Source: a virus. From it: 33,400 nucleotides of DNA. The position numbers were made by a program, and so were the translations under genes. The stretch covers positions 1-33,400 of IMG/VR virus record IMGVR_UViG_3300027851_000081; one strand, written 5' to 3'. Of the stretch, positions 1 through 7,230 are shown in pieces (within the stretch, counting starts at the first letter, position 1; every line of letters begins with the position of its first letter). The notes beneath the pieces were generated by a model. The model made no database searches. It was given only the letters and a program-made list of their open reading frames with translations, and was not told the DNA's origin.

Positions 1-69
1 GTGCGCACCGCTGACAAGAAGAACGAAGGCATGTACCGCTTCCGGCTGAAGGATGTGGTGGTTGTCTGA
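1..69 (+). CDS. 3' end of an unidentified gene (partial)
   Basis: The first 22 codons are open in frame 1 and end in TGA at 67-69. The visible tail reads ...EGMYRFRLKDVVVV and is rich in basic and aliphatic residues. The 5' end lies outside the window, so no family can be assigned. A strong intrinsic terminator follows about 40 bases later, so this is probably the last gene of an upstream rightward unit that ends just before the DNA polymerase gene. That it is coding is inferred from the open frame, the clean stop and the terminator position. Confidence 0.6.
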   Translation: MRTADKKNEGMYRFRLKDVVVV

Positions 70-108
70 TAGCTCGCGCTATTCATGCTAAGTATTTAGT
101 GTGAGACT

Positions 109-139
109 GCTCGCTACTCTACGGGGTAGCGGGCTTTTT
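109..139 (+). terminator. Rho-independent terminator upstream of the DNA polymerase gene
   Basis: A 9-bp stem (109-117 pairing with 126-134, one G-T wobble) encloses an 8-base loop and is followed at once by five T residues. It lies about 40 bases after the stop of the partial upstream gene and would end rightward transcription from it. The T-tract overlaps the left arm of the 18-bp inverted repeat described separately. Confidence 0.8.
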
Positions 140-256
140 ACTTCTGATGAGTGTGGCATGCCAAGCCACTATAGGCACGTAACTGTTGACGCGAGCATTG
201 CCAGATCAGTGCTACAGTAAGCTGGAGATGGGCGCCAGTCATCAGAAGTAAAAAGC
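133..256. repeat. 18-bp perfect inverted repeat flanking an 88-bp spacer
   Basis: The 18 bases at 133-150 (GCTTTTTACTTCTGATGA) are the exact reverse complement of those at 239-256. The left arm begins inside the 3' arm and T-tract of the terminator at 109-139. The right arm ends 30 bases before the polymerase start codon. The pair could form a long stem-loop in RNA, be the target of a site-specific protein, or be a relic of an inverted duplication. Both arms were read base by base; the function is unknown. Confidence 0.85.
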
Positions 257-286
257 TAAACAACATATTGCCCAGCATAATACATC

Positions 287-2524
287 ATGCAGAAGATATT
301 TGCACTGTTCGGGAGTGAAGCTGATCGCTCGTACCTCACAAGATTCCGTGAGTTGGTCGGCGCACATGCCCTAAAAGTATCTCTTGACCCACAAGAGTAC
401 GCCGCAAGCATTGGCGCCAAGTGCAAGGCGCACGGCATCACCCACATCTTTTGCAGCAACCAAACAACTCTGGCGACACTCTTGAAGTGTCTGCCAGATT
501 TTCGCCATCCAATCAACAAGCTGGGCAAGCCTGCGAATCTGACGCTGAATGACTACGCTGGCAGCTGCTTCACTATTCCCGGTGATAAGCTGCGCTGTGA
601 GCATGATGTTAAGGTTGTGGTTCTTGATCCGCTTGAGCAGCTTGTCACCAGACCTGAAGGTGCGTTCATTGCCAAACGCTTCATGTCAAAGCTTCTCACA
701 CCTGAGAAGTGGCCGCAACAAACTAACTTCAGTTGGACCATCTGGTCAACCAACAATTCCGATGAACTACTTGCTAAGTTTTCTACTGCGCGACTACTGT
801 CTGTTGACATTGAGACTTACCGCAATGATGATTTTCGCAGGATTCGCTGCGTTGGTTATTGTGGGCTGTTTCCTGATGGCAGCACTCACACTGTGGTGGT
901 TCCTTTCAAGGATCCTCTTGCAATTCAGTTCGTTCGTAAGCTGAATGCTACGGAAATCCCAAAGCTGTTCCAGAACGGGATGTATGACAACGCATACTTC
1001 ATGCGCTGGCATGTTCCTGTCACTGCATGGCTGCATGATACGCTCCACTTCTTCCACAGCTGGTACGCTGAGCTCTCCAAAGATCTAGGCTTCATCACTG
1101 CATTTTGTGTGCGGGATGTTCGCTACTGGAAGGATGACAGCTATGGTAGCGAGTTCGATCTGTACGAGTATAATGCTCGCGACTGCTGGGCTACGCTCAA
1201 TTCTTACTTGAGCATGATCGCAGAAGCTCCTGAGTGGGCGCATAAGAACTATCTCATGGAGTTTCCACTTGTCTTTCCATGCCTGCACATGGAGATTGAT
1301 GGTCTCAAGGTCAACAAGGAAAGATTTGAAATCAACAAGGCGCGAGCTGAACATAAGCTTGCAGGCCACGCAAAGAATCTTGCTGAATGGATTCACCCCA
1401 GATTCAATCCTCGTAGCCCTGTGCAAGTTAAGAATCTGCTCAAAATTCTTGGCATGGGCAACGTGGAAAGCAGTGACGCTAAGGCACTTAATGCAGCAGC
1501 CGCTGTTCACCCCTTCAATGAATTGATTATCTCTGAAATCATTGCCTACCGAGAGCAGGCTAAACTTCTTTCTACTTATTTTGTTTGGGAGAAATTCTGG
1601 AATGACCGCTTACACTACAAAACTAACCCAGCAGGAACTGAATCTGGTCGCTTTGCAAGCACAGAATCTAATTTCTGGTGTGGACTTCAAATCCAAAACG
1701 TTCCCGGTGGTCCGGACGTCAAGGGTTGGATTGAGTGTGATGCCGGATGGGACGGCTTCGGAGAAGGAGATTATTCTCAGTCTGAGGCTCGATGCGTTGG
1801 ATACCTTTCCGGCTGTCATGCTCTCATTGACCTTGTTGAGTCGGATAAAGACTACCACTCATGGAATGCTCATAAATTCTTCGGTGTTCCTTATGAGCGA
1901 GTTGACAAACCGCTACGTAACCTTTCAAAGAGAGTCAATCATGGCTCTAACTACAACATGGGCGCGGCAGTATTGCTCGACACGATGGGACCAAAGGCAG
2001 TGGCAGAAGCAAGACTTCTCCTGAAGTTGCCTGCAAGCTGGACACTGATTCAAGTCTGTCAGCATCTGTTGCAGACTTATGAAAAAACTTACCCAGAGGT
2101 CAAGCGCGATTGGTACGACAGCATCAAGAGTGCCATCAAGCTCACAAAGAAACTTGTCTCCCAGCTGGGTTGGACTCGCTACTTCTTTGCTGATCCCACA
2201 AAATCCAAGCCAGCACTGAACGCTGCCGTTGCTCATGGTCCGCAGAATCTTTCTGTGCAGATCATCAACAAAGTGTTCTATCAAATCTGGCGAGATAGCT
2301 TGTATGGCGATCTTCGCGGTAAGGTGCGCATCAAGGCACAGATTCATGATTCCATCTTCTTCGCCTACAGGGGAGCAGACACTCCTGCAATTGTGCAAGA
2401 GCGCATGAAAAATCCTGTGCAGATCAGAGATATCAAAGGCGTCACCAGAACCATGCTCATTCCACCTGACATGGCCATCGGCAATGGAAAAGTTCCCGCT
2501 AAATTTTGGAGTGACATAAAATGA
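287..2524 (+). CDS. Family A (Pol I-like) DNA polymerase with 3'-5' exonuclease
   Basis: This is a 745-residue replicative polymerase that would copy the phage genome in the host cytoplasm. The N-terminal half carries the DnaQ-like proofreading exonuclease: Exo I D174/E176 (DIET), Exo II around N230-D234 (NGMYDNAYF) and Exo III Y295-D299 (YNARD). The polymerase motifs follow: motif A D495 with E500 (DYSQSEAR), motif B R544-K548-H552-Y556 spaced R-x3-K-x3-H-x3-Y, and motif C H687-D688-S689. Two positions are unusual: the Pol I F762 equivalent is His, and the Glu of the usual HDE is Ser. No 5'-3' exonuclease domain is present, as is normal for phage enzymes. I see no clear Shine-Dalgarno sequence before the ATG at 287, but this is the first in-frame ATG and gives a sensible length. 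Its stop overlaps the HNH gene start (ATGA). Confidence 0.95.
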   Translation: MQKIFALFGSEADRSYLTRFRELVGAHALKVSLDPQEYAASIGAKCKAHGITHIFCSNQTTLATLLKCLPDFRHPINKLGKPANLTLNDYAGSCFTIPGDKLRCEHDVKVVVLDPLEQLVTRPEGAFIAKRFMSKLLTPEKWPQQTNFSWTIWSTNNSDELLAKFSTARLLSVDIETYRNDDFRRIRCVGYCGLFPDGSTHTVVVPFKDPLAIQFVRKLNATEIPKLFQNGMYDNAYFMRWHVPVTAWLHDTLHFFHSWYAELSKDLGFITAFCVRDVRYWKDDSYGSEFDLYEYNARDCWATLNSYLSMIAEAPEWAHKNYLMEFPLVFPCLHMEIDGLKVNKERFEINKARAEHKLAGHAKNLAEWIHPRFNPRSPVQVKNLLKILGMGNVESSDAKALNAAAAVHPFNELIISEIIAYREQAKLLSTYFVWEKFWNDRLHYKTNPAGTESGRFASTESNFWCGLQIQNVPGGPDVKGWIECDAGWDGFGEGDYSQSEARCVGYLSGCHALIDLVESDKDYHSWNAHKFFGVPYERVDKPLRNLSKRVNHGSNYNMGAAVLLDTMGPKAVAEARLLLKLPASWTLIQVCQHLLQTYEKTYPEVKRDWYDSIKSAIKLTKKLVSQLGWTRYFFADPTKSKPALNAAVAHGPQNLSVQIINKVFYQIWRDSLYGDLRGKVRIKAQIHDSIFFAYRGADTPAIVQERMKNPVQIRDIKGVTRTMLIPPDMAIGNGKVPAKFWSDIK

Positions 2525-2937
2525 CGTATAAGTGCATTGACCACAATAGCGCAGGCCGCGGACCTGGATACGCTCAGGCTACAATAGATGGAATAACTAC
2601 AGAAATTCATAGGCACGTATATGCTAACTCTGTAGGAGTCTCTGTGCTAGCTTTGACAGGTAAGGTGGTCATGCATACTTGCGATAATCCTCGCTGCATA
2701 AATCCAGCCCACTTAAAGCTCGGAACGCAGGCGGATAACATGCAGGACATGAGAGAAAAGAAAAGAAGCCTAGCAGGAGCAAAAAATCCCCAAACAAAGC
2801 TGACAGAAGAAGCAGTAAAAGAAATAAAAGCGCAGTGGGCTAGCGGAAAATTCAGCATGAAGCAGCTAGGTGCGCTTCACGGCTGCACCAGCTCTCAAGT
2901 GTATAGGATAGTACACAACCAAAGTTGGAAAGCTTGA
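2521..2937 (+). CDS. Free-standing HNH homing endonuclease
   Basis: This 138-residue protein has an HNH_3-type core: H52-x-C54-x-N56...C59-x-N61...H64 followed by L65, the usual Cys/His-bracketed pattern ending in NPAHL. This fold cuts DNA with one metal ion and typically spreads its own gene to unmarked sites. Residues about 90-130 look like a helix-turn-helix of the kind that gives such enzymes target specificity. The ATG at 2521 overlaps the polymerase TGA in an ATGA tetranucleotide, so translation is probably coupled to the polymerase. The gene sits between polymerase and helicase, a common landing site for phage homing endonucleases. It is more A+T-rich than the later accessory genes. 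No intron is apparent, because the polymerase reading frame is complete. Confidence 0.9.
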   Translation: MTYKCIDHNSAGRGPGYAQATIDGITTEIHRHVYANSVGVSVLALTGKVVMHTCDNPRCINPAHLKLGTQADNMQDMREKKRSLAGAKNPQTKLTEEAVKEIKAQWASGKFSMKQLGALHGCTSSQVYRIVHNQSWKA

Positions 2938-2940
2938 GCT

Positions 2941-4236
2941 GTGCAAAACATTTTGTTTGACAAATACTTTGAGTACGCCGAGGAAACGGAACCGCCGTTG
3001 GTGTTCCATCGCTGGAGTATGCTAGCCGCAGTGGGCGCTATGCTTGGTAGGCAATACTACCTGCCATTCGGCGAATTCAATCTCATGCCTAATCAATATA
3101 TCATGCTGATTGGTGACCCAGGTACTCGCAAGAGTACGGCCATCAAGCTGTCCAAGAAGATTCTTGCAGCTACAGGCTATCAGAAGTTTGCTGCGCCAAA
3201 GACAAGTAAGGAGAAATTCTTGCTTGACCTTGAGGGCATTGAAGATGACAGTGGCAAGATTCTGGACACAAACAGAGTCATGTCAAATCTTTTTGGAGAG
3301 GATCACGTAAATGCAGACCCTAGAGAGGTATATGTTGTCGCTGATGAATTCAATGAGTTCGTTGGAAATGGCAATCTTGAGTTTCTGTCTTTACTTGGTA
3401 GCCTTTGGGACTGGGATGATCCTACTGCACCTTTCACGCAGCGGCTTAAAACAAGTAGGAGTGTCAGCATATATCAGCCTACTATTTCTATTCTGGGCGG
3501 AAACACGCACACTGGCTTTGCTGCTGCATTTCCTCCCGAGTCAATAGGACAGGGATTTCTGTCTCGGCTACTGTTGATATATGGTGAAAGCAGTGGCAAG
3601 AAGATACCATTTCCTGTCGCTCCCCCGCAGGCGCTCAAGCAAGAACTCATCGGCCTCTTGCAGAACATCCAGAGTGAAGTAGTCGGAGAGGCCACATTCT
3701 CCAGCAAAGCCAAAGACATGGTGTCTGTCATCTATCGCACACATCCCGGTATTAATGATGTGCGATTTAAACACTACAACACCCGGCGACACACGCACTT
3801 CTTGAAACTATGTATGCTGTTTGCAGCTACAAACCTCAGGACGCAGATCATCCCTGAGGATGTTTTGTTTGCAAATACGCTGCTCACGTACACAGAACAC
3901 AAGATGCCGCAAGCTCTCGGAGAGTTCGGCAAAAGTAGGAATGCTGACGTAGCTGCAAGAGTTATATCTGTGCTAGCGGAAGCTGATAAGCCAATGGATG
4001 TGACAAGTATCTGGATGCACGTGCAGAGCGATCTTGAGCGCATTGAAGATTTGAACAAACTACTTGCAGGTATGCTGCAAGGAAACAAGATACAACATGT
4101 GACTGGCACGAAAGGCTCTGGCATCGTGGGTTATATGCTTGTTAAGCAACGGCTCAACAGCGGGCTGGTATATGTTGATTACTCTTTACTCAAGGAAACA
4201 AACTATGGAAAACCCCAGCAATCTCAAAAACTCTGA
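2941..4236 (+). CDS. DUF3987-type P-loop ATPase, probable replicative helicase/primase-associated protein
   Basis: This 431-residue AAA+/RecA-like protein is probably the phage replication helicase. Walker A is G58-DPGTRK64-S65-T. Walker B is YVVADEFNEF with D136/E137. A GGN segment near 186-188 is a possible sensor, and a candidate arginine finger (FLSR, R209) follows. The N-terminal stretch (FHRWSMLAAVGAMLGRQYYLPFG) and the order of motifs match DUF3987 proteins of phages and mobile elements. No zinc-ribbon or TOPRIM primase domain is visible, so the label helicase is inferred from context and the P-loop. The start is GTG at 2941, 3 bases after the HNH stop, with only a weak GGAAAG upstream; no later start would keep the N-terminal domain. 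The 3' end overlaps the MazG-like gene by 32 bases. Confidence 0.8.
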   Translation: MQNILFDKYFEYAEETEPPLVFHRWSMLAAVGAMLGRQYYLPFGEFNLMPNQYIMLIGDPGTRKSTAIKLSKKILAATGYQKFAAPKTSKEKFLLDLEGIEDDSGKILDTNRVMSNLFGEDHVNADPREVYVVADEFNEFVGNGNLEFLSLLGSLWDWDDPTAPFTQRLKTSRSVSIYQPTISILGGNTHTGFAAAFPPESIGQGFLSRLLLIYGESSGKKIPFPVAPPQALKQELIGLLQNIQSEVVGEATFSSKAKDMVSVIYRTHPGINDVRFKHYNTRRHTHFLKLCMLFAATNLRTQIIPEDVLFANTLLTYTEHKMPQALGEFGKSRNADVAARVISVLAEADKPMDVTSIWMHVQSDLERIEDLNKLLAGMLQGNKIQHVTGTKGSGIVGYMLVKQRLNSGLVYVDYSLLKETNYGKPQQSQKL

Positions 4237-4717
4237 GCAGCTCACTGCAGTGTGTACCACCTTCCCAGAGAAGATTCGTGCATTCAATGAGATGTACGGC
4301 CTGCCAGTGAACACCGTGCCGACGATTCTGTTCAGCAATCCTGCGCACTTCATTGCGCGCATGCAAGCTTTCAAGAAGATTCTGCGGGATGAAATTGAAG
4401 AAGTTGAGGATATCATCCTGCGCGTGAAAGATGGCACAGCTGGTCCCACTGACGTGCTTGTTGATCTTGCGGATTGGCTTGGAGATATCCAAGTTTACTG
4501 CGCCAGTGAGATGCTCAAGTTCGGCTTGGACCAAGAGATTATCCTGAGCATCATCATGGCCAGCAACATGAGCAAGCTCATGCCAGATGGAAGCGTGCTC
4601 ATGGAAGGCGGCAAAGTTCAGAAAGGTCCGAACTACTGGAAACCTGAGCCTATGATTCGACGTTACATTCAGGCCGCAGTGCGTCAGCATGATAAGGAGC
4701 AAGGAGCAGAATCATGA
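4205..4717 (+). CDS. MazG-like all-alpha NTP pyrophosphohydrolase
   Basis: This 170-residue enzyme of the MazG/PRA-PH/all-alpha NTP-PPase superfamily would hydrolyse nucleoside triphosphates to monophosphate plus pyrophosphate, a nucleotide-pool or alarmone-lowering role often found in phages. Metal-binding acids are in E63-x-E65-E66 and in D87-LAD90-WLGD94. The C-terminal segment has the conserved NMSKLMPDGS...GKVQKGPNYWKP signature of one MazG-like subgroup. An upstream in-frame ATG exists at 4139, but the start at 4205 is preferred: AAGGAAA lies 7-8 bases before it, and the extra 22 residues would lie wholly inside the helicase gene. Its stop overlaps the next start (ATGA). Confidence 0.88.
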   Translation: MENPSNLKNSEQLTAVCTTFPEKIRAFNEMYGLPVNTVPTILFSNPAHFIARMQAFKKILRDEIEEVEDIILRVKDGTAGPTDVLVDLADWLGDIQVYCASEMLKFGLDQEIILSIIMASNMSKLMPDGSVLMEGGKVQKGPNYWKPEPMIRRYIQAAVRQHDKEQGAES

Positions 4718-4857
4718 CCGCAAGACTTCACACAAAATTCAGCTGGTCCATGTGGTATTGGACTGAAGCAACTGAGTCTCTATTTGACCTGACAGCTGAA
4801 GAGCTGTTCATGTTCAATGAGTTTGTTGGCTATGCTAATGGAAGGAAAATTGTATGA
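4714..4857 (+). CDS. Small hypothetical protein, 47 aa
   Basis: A 48-codon frame (MTARLHTKFSWSMWYWTEAT...NGRKIV) starts in the ATGA overlap with the MazG-like gene and ends in a second ATGA overlap with the next gene. AAGGAG/GGAG sequences lie 8-17 bases before the ATG. The two-sided coupling and the Shine-Dalgarno sequence are the main arguments for a real gene. The product is acidic in its second half and rich in aromatic residues, with no transmembrane pattern. I recognise no family. Confidence 0.7.
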   Translation: MTARLHTKFSWSMWYWTEATESLFDLTAEELFMFNEFVGYANGRKIV

Positions 4858-5606
4858 GTCCGGCCACTACGAATTTTACGCTAGATAGCGCGTACGCATA
4901 CGCAACTAAGTATGCGGCAGATTACAATGAACTTTGTGATCTGATCGGCAGCGCTTGTGCTGTACTGCGGGCGGAGAACGAGGGCCTGAAGCAGCAGCTT
5001 GAAGATGAAAAGCAAGCTCGCAAAACCTGGGAAAACGAGGCCGAACGACGGAGTGACAGATACACAAAGGACGTTGCCGCTTTGCAGCAGCAGCTTGCGC
5101 AGCGGGTGCCGGATGGGAGCAAGCTGGTGCGAACGGATGCGCTGAAGCTGGCCCTCGATTTTGCCGTACCCGCAATGGAGCGTGACAGAGATAGCCCATC
5201 GAACTCTGCGTGGATGGTGGAGGCCGCTGACCGCAACATCAACGCGGTTCGTGCAATGCTCGCCGCAGCACCAGCACAGCCGGAGCAGCCAGCAGCGCCA
5301 GCCGGCACGCCTGCGGCATTTCCGTGGCCGCTGAAGACGGATAGGCCAGCAGCGCAGGATGAGCCGGTGATGATCTATCACGGTCGCTGCATCATCGACT
5401 GCGGCGAGCACGGGCACCAAGATGTGGAGATGCTCAAGATGATCCCGGCTGGAACCAAGCTCTACACCCGCCAGCAGCCTGCCAGCAAGCCGATGACGCT
5501 GGATCAGGCCGCTGAGATTGCAAAACAGCTTGGCTGGGATTCGATGCCGGGCAGTTTTCCGCTGATCGTTCGCGCAGTTGAGCGTTTCCACAACATCAGG
5601 GAGTGA
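4854..5606 (+). CDS. Ea22-like coiled-coil accessory protein
   Basis: This 250-residue protein begins with a helical region and a coiled coil (about residues 35-80, rich in E, K, Q and R, including the repeat-like QQQLAQ). A low-complexity Ala/Pro/Gln linker follows (about 140-150), then a short C-terminal domain (about 170-250) with a CIIDCGEHGH segment. This mosaic layout is typical of phage Ea22-type accessory proteins, which vary greatly and have no settled function. AAGGAAAA lies before the ATG, which overlaps the preceding stop. The gene is richer in G+C than the polymerase region, suggesting separate ancestry. Confidence 0.75.
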   Translation: MSPATTNFTLDSAYAYATKYAADYNELCDLIGSACAVLRAENEGLKQQLEDEKQARKTWENEAERRSDRYTKDVAALQQQLAQRVPDGSKLVRTDALKLALDFAVPAMERDRDSPSNSAWMVEAADRNINAVRAMLAAAPAQPEQPAAPAGTPAAFPWPLKTDRPAAQDEPVMIYHGRCIIDCGEHGHQDVEMLKMIPAGTKLYTRQQPASKPMTLDQAAEIAKQLGWDSMPGSFPLIVRAVERFHNIRE

Positions 5607-5609
5607 ACC

Positions 5610-5735
5610 ATGCTTAAGTTTTTCAAACGGTTACTGTGCCGCCACACCCACGGCCGCCTGATTGCAATTGAGTTCGATGGTGAGTCTGTGTATGTGTGCG
5701 AATCGTGCGGAAATGTTATTCGGGTTCCTCTATGA
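5610..5735 (+). CDS. Mini zinc-ribbon-like protein, 41 aa
   Basis: A 42-codon frame begins 3 bases after the preceding stop and ends in an ATGA overlap with the HTH gene. The product starts with a basic, hydrophobic segment (MLKFFKRLLCRHTHGR) and has Cys/His pairs: C10-R-H12 and H14, then C30-x2-C33 (CESCG). This spacing suggests a tiny zinc-binding knuckle. Such 40-50 residue proteins are common in phage accessory regions. The coding call rests on spacing, coupling at both ends and the metal-ligand pattern. The function is unknown. Confidence 0.7.
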   Translation: MLKFFKRLLCRHTHGRLIAIEFDGESVYVCESCGNVIRVPL

Positions 5736-5956
5736 CCATTAAGGACCGAATAAACGAACTTGTGGAACAGCATGGGAGCCTGCGAGCAGTTGCCCGCGTG
5801 ACTGAGATTGACGTTGGCTACCTGTCTCGGTTGCGCACTGGCGAAAAGGCGAACCCGGACAAAGACAAGCTGCGCCGGCTTGGCCTGCGCCGTGTTGTTA
5901 CCTTTGAACGCCTCAAGCAGCCCAACACCAATTCGGGAACACCGCCCGTTGCATAA
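5732..5956 (+). CDS. Small helix-turn-helix (Cro/C1-like) DNA-binding protein
   Basis: This 74-residue protein (MTIKDRINELVEQHGSLRAV...) has a helix-turn-helix: residues about 16-35 read GSLRAVARVTEIDVGYLSRL, with the typical 'RAVARxTxIxxxYLSRLxxG' shape of XRE-family regulators. It probably binds DNA to regulate this accessory block or a host gene; the target is not known. The frame is open up to 5696, but the start at 5732 overlaps the stop of the zinc-ribbon gene (ATGA) and sits directly at the conserved N-terminus, so it is preferred. The C-terminal 20 residues look unstructured. Confidence 0.8.
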   Translation: MTIKDRINELVEQHGSLRAVARVTEIDVGYLSRLRTGEKANPDKDKLRRLGLRRVVTFERLKQPNTNSGTPPVA

Positions 5957-5993
5957 CACCGGCAAAAGCATTTACGCACGACAAGGAGAGAAC

Positions 5994-6812
5994 ATGAACA
6001 CACCGAAACTGCCGCCGCTGCCTGAGCGCGACACCAGCAAGCCCGCAGAACAGCAGGGCCTCTTCCGCAAGTTCGACGTGCGCCGCACCGACGGCAGCAG
6101 CGAGCCGGGCCGAAAACACCACGGCTGCGAATACTTCGTTCTGGACGTTTACCACGACCCTGCTGCACGCGCCGCACTGAAAGCCTACGCCGATGCTGTC
6201 GAAGCCCCGCACCCACTGCTGGCCGCCGACATGCGCGAACGCTACGCCATCGCAGCCATTCAGGCGCAGGGTGTGCCAGATGGTGTCGTCTTGCAGATTG
6301 ACGCCGCCGTGGTGCAGCAGGAGCCGCTGTCACGCGAAGAACGCGAGGTTGTTGTGCGTTCGATACGTGACGGCTGCGACCTCATTCATGCGGGCGTAAT
6401 GCAGCAGGAGCCGTTTGCTTACTACCAGCCGGAGTGCCACCAAAACATCATGGAGGCCAAATGGAGGGACCGCGAAGCAAGCCGAAGCGACACCAGCACG
6501 ATGATCGCCTACGCAAAAGCGTGTACCGAACCGCTCTACACCCGTCCCGCCCAGCAGACCGCCGCAGTGCAACAGGACAGGATGGTGTTTTGCACCTACC
6601 CGAGTTGTCATGGCGAAGGAAAAACCTGCACAGGACCGTGCGCAACGCAACCGATACAGAAGGCCGCCCAGCAGGCCAAGCCGCAGCCGCTCAGTGATGA
6701 GCAAGTCGATCAGCTGTATGAGGCTGCGGTTAAGGCTCGCAAGTTTGTCACGAGGCAAGACTTTGAACTCGGCATTCGGCACGCAGAGGCCGCTCACGGC
6801 ATCAAGGAGTGA
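5994..6812 (+). CDS. Ea22-like/mosaic phage accessory protein
   Basis: This is a 272-residue mosaic protein. An N-terminal segment (about 25-70, FRKFDVRRTDGSSEPGRKHH followed by an HGCEYFVLD motif and ALKAYADA) resembles small domains in Pseudomonas and Burkholderiales phage accessory proteins. Middle parts contain repeated QQEP-like linkers, a Cys-rich CTYPSCHGEGKTCTGPC stretch that may bind metal, and a C-terminal helical module. The start at 5994 has a strong AAGGAGAG eight bases upstream; the open frame extends earlier only by overlapping the HTH gene. This is the most G+C-rich gene in the window: bases 6001-6060 contain 42 G or C by hand count, against a visibly A+T-rich polymerase gene. 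No function is established. Confidence 0.75.
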   Translation: MNTPKLPPLPERDTSKPAEQQGLFRKFDVRRTDGSSEPGRKHHGCEYFVLDVYHDPAARAALKAYADAVEAPHPLLAADMRERYAIAAIQAQGVPDGVVLQIDAAVVQQEPLSREEREVVVRSIRDGCDLIHAGVMQQEPFAYYQPECHQNIMEAKWRDREASRSDTSTMIAYAKACTEPLYTRPAQQTAAVQQDRMVFCTYPSCHGEGKTCTGPCATQPIQKAAQQAKPQPLSDEQVDQLYEAAVKARKFVTRQDFELGIRHAEAAHGIKE

Positions 6813-6814
6813 AT

Positions 6815-7195
6815 ATGCTGACAGATGAACAGATTGCGAACATGAACCCAGCCCCAAAACTGCTGTTTGATGCACAGTGGGCAGAGGCTGCCCGCGCCAT
6901 CGAAGCTGCATCCTGCGCAGAGCGTGACAAGCGCATTGCGGAGCTTGAGCGAGAGCTTGTCGCCGCAAAGTCTGTTCCAATGAAGTACAGACGCATGGCT
7001 TTCAATGCTGAGTTACAAGTGGAAAATGCAAACCTGCGCAAAGAGCTTGAGGCTGTGCGCAAGGATGCGGAGCGGTACCGGTGGCTGCGCGACAGTGACC
7101 ATTGGCCCGCTGCATTTGATTCGCACATCGCACCAGAGCCGGTTCGAGGGGGCTACCTTGACGCAGCCATCGACGCCGCAAAGGAGCGCACATGA
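6815..7195 (+). CDS. Coiled-coil phage accessory protein with DAERYRWLRD motif
   Basis: This 126-residue protein has a predicted coiled coil from about 30 to 88 (ERDKRIAELERELVAAK..., ENANLRKELEAVRKDAERYR). It is followed by the YRWLRD motif that recurs at the end of coiled coils in many phage Ea22-like proteins, then a short C-terminal helix (DAAIDAAKER). The start at 6815 has AAGGAG five bases upstream, which also spans the previous stop; a GTG two codons earlier is less likely. The stop overlaps a 12-codon mini-ORF (ATGA). The function is unknown. Confidence 0.75.
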   Translation: MLTDEQIANMNPAPKLLFDAQWAEAARAIEAASCAERDKRIAELERELVAAKSVPMKYRRMAFNAELQVENANLRKELEAVRKDAERYRWLRDSDHWPAAFDSHIAPEPVRGGYLDAAIDAAKERT

Positions 7196-7230
7196 ACATT
7201 GAACCATTGAAAACTTTGAAAGGAAACTGA
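7192..7230 (+). CDS. 12-codon mini-ORF, possible coupling peptide
   Basis: ATG at 7192 overlaps the previous TGA. The frame reads MNIEPLKTLKGN and stops one base before the next gene's ATG at 7231. Its last codons carry the AAAGGAAA that serves as the Shine-Dalgarno of the next gene. It may only keep ribosomes moving through the gap (translational coupling) and need not make a functional peptide. Confidence 0.35.
   Translation: MNIEPLKTLKGN

Noticed and set aside
186-218. Possible sigma70 promoter (TTGACG at 186, TACAGT at 213) before the DNA polymerase gene
   Set aside because: The hexamers are 21 bases apart, too far for a normal sigma70 promoter. An alternative -10 at 19 bases matches the consensus poorly.
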